Positions 59,571 through 64,000 of a DNA stretch of 64,000 nt are shown here, in pieces. Each line of letters begins with the position of its first letter. Position 1 is the stretch's first letter. Under the pieces are notes generated by a model. It ran no database searches, was not told the origin of the DNA, and saw only the letters and a program-made list of their open reading frames with translations. Both the position numbers and the translations under genes were made by a program. Where the stretch lies: assembly GCA_023213395.1 (NCBI GenBank), contig CM041465.1, forward strand, positions 146,141,741 through 146,205,740, read 5' to 3'. This DNA comes from Cycas panzhihuaensis (lineage: Eukaryota; Cycadophyta).

Positions 59571-62500
59571 TTACTCCTATTATTTGCCATTGCACAAAAA
59601 TGAGATATAAATAAATATCAACAATTATGGTCTTTAATAAAAGATGTAGAGAAAGGAAATAATGAAGTAAGAACCAATGCGTTTAGAAGGAATTAAATAA
59701 TATGACAAAAAAGAAAGGTACCTAGGATTACTAAAGAAAAGTTAGAAATAAATCATTATGTGGGAAGTGTCGATATACAAAATATTCTTATAGGAAAGGG
59801 ACTAATTCATATAATTCTCATAGATTATTCTTTTGTGAGAAGATTTTATCTTGAAACATCACTCTACAAAACAGATAGTGATATAGTAAAAGTTGATGTG
59901 GTAAGTCGTCATGTGAGAAGTTAAGATATAGGAAAGTAACTTATAGGAAATAAAGCCATATGTGAAAAAGACCATAGGGACCCATGACGTAGTAGTTAAC
60001 CAAAGCTCCATTCTTGCAACAATAGACATTTATAAAAGGAGATACGAAATGATGAAGTAAAGGTTGATATAGGAAGAAATACTGTAAGAAGACAAGGATG
60101 GAATAGTAAGGTCCCACATGATTATTTCTTGCACGGATATGCCTTTATCAAATAAGCTTATGAAAAACACATGATGTGGGAAAAGAGTCAGAGCTTCATC
60201 ACATAATATAAAAGACCAATAGACTCAATGTCATAGAAAAAAATATTATTACATAAGATGAACCCAAGTAGGTTATATTTCTGTGATCTTAAGATTTAGA
60301 AAAGCAAATACCCAAAGTGAACTATTATGTAGACATATAAAAGATAATAACATAATGTAATCTGGGCCCTTGATTTTAAAGTTCTTTTAATTTATAGTTG
60401 TTGATTCCCGGTATCTACCATGATTAAAATTTGGCTGATTAACATAAAGTGCCTTAATGATTCTCTCACCTATGAAGTATTTTTGATGCAATTGTATGCT
60501 TGACCTATAAGAAACAAGTGCATAATTAAAAAGACTATGAAACAATGAGTGGTCATGATCCAAGTATTAATTTGTATTATATAACCCTATGCTATCTTAA
60601 TGATTATAAAACAAGTTTTTAGGGCAAGGAAAGTTATATAGTTTGTATAGCCTACAAGACAAAGGATTAGAAGTATGAGTTGAATTATCAGGTTTTGCAT
60701 GCAAGGGATCAAAGGAAATGTTGTGGTGGGCATGCTTATGAAACAATTATAGAATGTAGTATGCCCATAGTGACAAGATGACCATGAGGGACACAAAGCA
60801 TGCAGTGTTTTAAACCCTATATTGAGAAAATATTAAGTTGTAGAAAAAGCAACATAGCACATGCTAAATTCTTATCTAATGTACAAGCAATCCCTTATCC
60901 TAAGTTACAATATAAAAACTTTACCAAATCTAACATAGAGTAGTCAGATATATACGTCTACGAGGTTAGCTTTAAAAATGGAGCTTTAGTCACTAAGATG
61001 GCTATAGATGGGTATAACAAGTATCATGGTGTTACAATTTCACTCATCCATTCAAAATCAACTATTGGTTCTACAACATGTTGTTAGTACATGACCTCCT
61101 ACTAATGTAGGGTTAGTACACTTGACTCTAATGCTTGTATCTAGGTAGAAGATAAAGAATCATGTGTAACATGGGCCAATATCAATAGGTAACCTAATAA
61201 TCTTCGTCATGATAAACATCTTAATAGCAGTACAGATCCATATTTAATTATATCACAAAGATCATAACTACTTCAATGACAAAACTAACTGAACTATTCC
61301 AATAGAAGCACTCATTTACAAGGGATTCATGTAATACTTTTAACCAATTAATCACACCCTTGCAACATAGCAATAAGATGGGAAATTCTATCAATATGCA
61401 ATAATAAGACTAGAAAAAAGGTGGTAAGGAGGGGGAGTGGAACGGTTGAAGCTGGACTTTTTTTTCTTTCTCTTCTTAGAATTTTCTTTTCTCCTCATCT
61501 ATTAATATATGTCTACACATGTAATCTTTTTTAATTGTATATTTGGTAAGAGATAATACTTCATGCGACTAAATTCATGAGTTTGAGAGTACCTGGTAAG
61601 TGAATTTTGCTACCAGAGGCCCTTAGTTCATCACAATTATAATTATTTGTATTAATTGGTTTACTAGGTAGTGTTTTCATACTCAAACACTCTATTGTAT
61701 ACAAAGTTTCTTTATAATAAAGCACATATTATTTTAAGAAATATTTATTTCTTTGGCTTATTAAGCACATTATCTGATGTCTTGTTGTAAGCAATTCATT
61801 CTATAGAACAAAGATATGTATCTTACTAAGTTTCTATTCCCTATGGTTGACCCTTTTATATTTTCCTCTAATTTTAAAATTGAAAGTCATTTGAATACAT
61901 GATAGGGATCTCTAACTATACTCATTACTTGAACTTAGAATTATCAAGGAGATGCATACTCTACATTTTTAATGATATATTTTGGGCAATAATAAGAGGA
62001 TTTGGTGAGAGGTTAGTGAGCACAATCTTGAGCTATATCTTTTATGATTCTATTTGAAGGTTTATGCATGTTGGTTTAGCCCAGCAGGATCAAGACATTG
62101 GCCTCATATTCCTTTAGTAGACATATATCATTAGTCGATTGAAGTGTTTCCTTTTCATCTTTTCATAGTACTTTTCCATATTTTTTCTTTTCTTTTCACA
62201 TGTATCTTTTCTCTTTTTACCTATTACTTTCATACCCAAAAAATGTTTTTACTAACTCTACTTGATGACCATTTGTTCCTTGTCTTTATATAATATGTAA
62301 AGTATGTATTTTATGTATTATACATACCAATGCTATCATTCTATAGAGTTTAGATATTTTACAATTGCCTCTCTATTGTTTGTACTTATGTATTTGAACA
62401 TGCAGACTAGACCTTATTATAGTTAAGCTTTTAGGGGTGTAGTGACATAAAGAGTTAACATAACATTAAGAAAAAAAAAAGGAATTCTAGTTTAATAATC

Positions 62501-62810
62501 TCTAAAAATTGAGAGTGAAAGGGTCATTGATATTAGTGCTTAGGCTTAGCTCCTAGGAAAGTAGTGATGTGGTGAATAACCACGTTAGGGTGGAGTCCCT
62601 TCATATATGAGTAATTCCAAGTAAAAGCAAATAAAAACTCAATGCAAAGTTCCTTAATCTATCAAATCTCTTCTAAGGAGCAATCAACCATAACTTTAAT
62701 AATATAAGGTTCATTAGTGATGTTAAGGTCAATGTTAATAGTATTAGAAATTTTAAACACACTAATACTATATTAAGTTATTTGAATGTAGTTGAAGCTT
62801 AGATATATAA
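59571..62810. other. 3.2-kb AT-rich region without recognised gene
   Basis: No domain was seen on either strand; the longest frames (about 70 codons near 60587-60796) are featureless. It directly abuts the truncated Ty3-I RT. Confidence 0.45.
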
Positions 62811-63235
62811 TGTTAGAATTATAATAACAAATTAATAAAACATAATAATAAATCATAAGGAATATATACATAAATTATAAGATAAGATAAACATATATCA
62901 ATATCAAACATCATCAAAGATTACCATGAGGTATAACAAAATATATATGTGAAAAACCCAAGAGGAAAAATTCTACAGGAGAAAGTTTGGAGTATTATTC
63001 CTATTCATTAGATTTTTAAATGCTTCAATCTCCCCTATCATTTCTTAAGTTCTCAAGCGGTATATGTATAATTACCTCATAATGAGTCTATTACATATAA
63101 AAGCCTTTTTATTTTCTAATAGGTAATTACATGAATAATTATATTTTTTACACAATTTAATAATAATTTGTGATGCTTTGTGTAGGACATGAACATTATA
63201 TTAAATATTACATATTTGAAACTTCAAATATTACA
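62811..63235 (-). repeat. 3' LTR of Copia-J (about 425 bp)
   Basis: Plus TGTTAGAATTATAAT to AATATTACA. The minus-strand purine tract TTAAGGGGAAGTAT (plus 63236-63249) immediately upstream identifies it as a 3' LTR of a minus-strand element. It contains a gtgaaaaacccaagaggaaaa block like the Copia-E LTR (gtggaaaacctcttctggag), common in copia LTRs. The partner LTR would lie beyond the right edge. Confidence 0.65.
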
Positions 63236-63249
63236 ATACTTCCCCTTAA

Positions 63250-64000
63250 TGTTTACTGTCTTTAATTTTTAATCTTTATGTCTTCATCATCAATATAAAA
63301 CAATAAACATTTATTAAAATGCATGGGTAACTAGCCTCTACAATCACTAGTTTTATAGGAAGTGTTTCTTATATGCAATTCTTCAGTTGAATAAAATAAA
63401 ATAATAAACAACATTAGATGTTATGTCAATATGTTGTATAATAACTATACCTCTCCATCTCTTATAATAACCAGAAATAATTCAACCATTCTCATAACCA
63501 AACTTTCATTAAATAATAATAACAACAACAATAATAGGCCCTTCTTTGAAATAAATTTAAAATAGGTGGTGTTTCCTTAACATCATTCAATACATCAAGT
63601 GATCTTATCAACTTTCTATATCAAACTTCATTTGATTAGTGTTACAATTCACTATATCAAATGTGTAAATACTTGAGGGGGATAAATATCATCATGTCCA
63701 ACATGTCTTATCAAATTCAATATTAAATAGGTTCCCATAACTTCAGGTTTGAGCTTTAAATGTCATAAATAAGGCTTAAAAATATCATTTTTTATCAATT
63801 TTAAATTTAGCTTCATCATTAATCATCCATTTATATCAACATGCACTCATGGGCATTTAAAATCTTCAAAAAAATGCCAAATCATATCTTAAATTGCTAA
63901 AAAGTTATAACTTTTATCATATCAAAATTAACTTAATCAAATTTACTTATTAAATTCTTAATGATGTAATCTCCAAAATATGTCTTATGACCATTTATTT
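63250..64000 (-). mobile_element. Copia-J internal 3' end, runs off the window
   Basis: Inferred from the adjacent LTR and polypurine tract. No RNase H reading could be recovered in this AT-rich stretch, so it is either untranslated sequence or too decayed. Confidence 0.4.

Overview
This is plant nuclear DNA made almost entirely of nested, decaying LTR retrotransposons. There is no bacterial-style gene organisation and no intact host gene. Evidence for a plant: Ty1/copia and Ty3/gypsy polyprotein remnants, primer-binding sites matching plant initiator-tRNA-Met (TGGTATCAGAGC type), TG..CA LTRs with 5-bp target-site duplications (TSDs), a miniature LTR element of the TRIM type, and a captured fragment of a plant-type vacuolar cation/proton exchanger (CAX). 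The deep nesting, AT richness and kilobase-scale AT microsatellites suggest a seed plant with a large, slowly purged genome. A gymnosperm is plausible but not proven by anything seen here.

Layout. 1-2297: 3' end of Copia-A (+), inserted inside the RT of Copia-B (+, 2298 to about 4162). 5480-6900: gag-protease remnant of Ty3-H (-). 7437-28232: a nest. The outer element is a gag-protease-only LTR element, TR-GAG-1 (+, TSD AAATT). Its 5' LTR is split at 7483/24239 by a 16.8-kb block flanked by AATAG/AATAA. That block holds a 312-bp TRIM (7484-7795) and Copia-C (-, 7802-24238). Copia-C holds an orphan LTR plus leader (13635-14535), an intronless CAX fragment (about 14536-15092), a GC-rich chimeric stretch (15120-15925) and Copia-D (+, 17840-23893). 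The 5' LTR of Copia-D has been swollen by a 0.48-kb AT microsatellite. 29154-32999: TR-GAG-2 (+, TSD TACCA), a much younger relative of TR-GAG-1. 34387-38608: Copia-G (-, TSD GAAGG), with no coding capacity. 38892-42868: Copia-F (-, TSD ATCAC), internally deleted. 45898-56212: a giant AT/GT microsatellite split by Copia-E (-, 46869-54973). Copia-E contains a solo LTR of the Copia-A family (49342-49985) and, between its PBS and gag, a decayed phosphoglycerate kinase (PGK) gene on the opposite strand (53574-54530). About 56590-59570: Ty3-I RT-RNaseH-integrase remnant (-). 62811-63235: 3' LTR of Copia-J (-), which runs off the right edge.

The most notable content is: (i) the multi-level nest, each level supported by TSDs or LTR pairs; (ii) a non-autonomous gag-protease family with an old and a young copy sharing the same RT/IN-less design; (iii) two retroelement-associated host-gene captures, a CAX fragment and a PGK whose conserved blocks look more bacterial than plant; (iv) microsatellites that arose in, or were split by, LTR elements. 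Nearly all visible decay (stop codons, Cys to Tyr changes, TSD mismatches) is C-to-T or G-to-A, as expected from deamination of methylated cytosine.

All protein assignments come from reading translations by eye. LTR boundaries and TSDs were found by aligning copies within the window by eye. Divergence statements are approximate.
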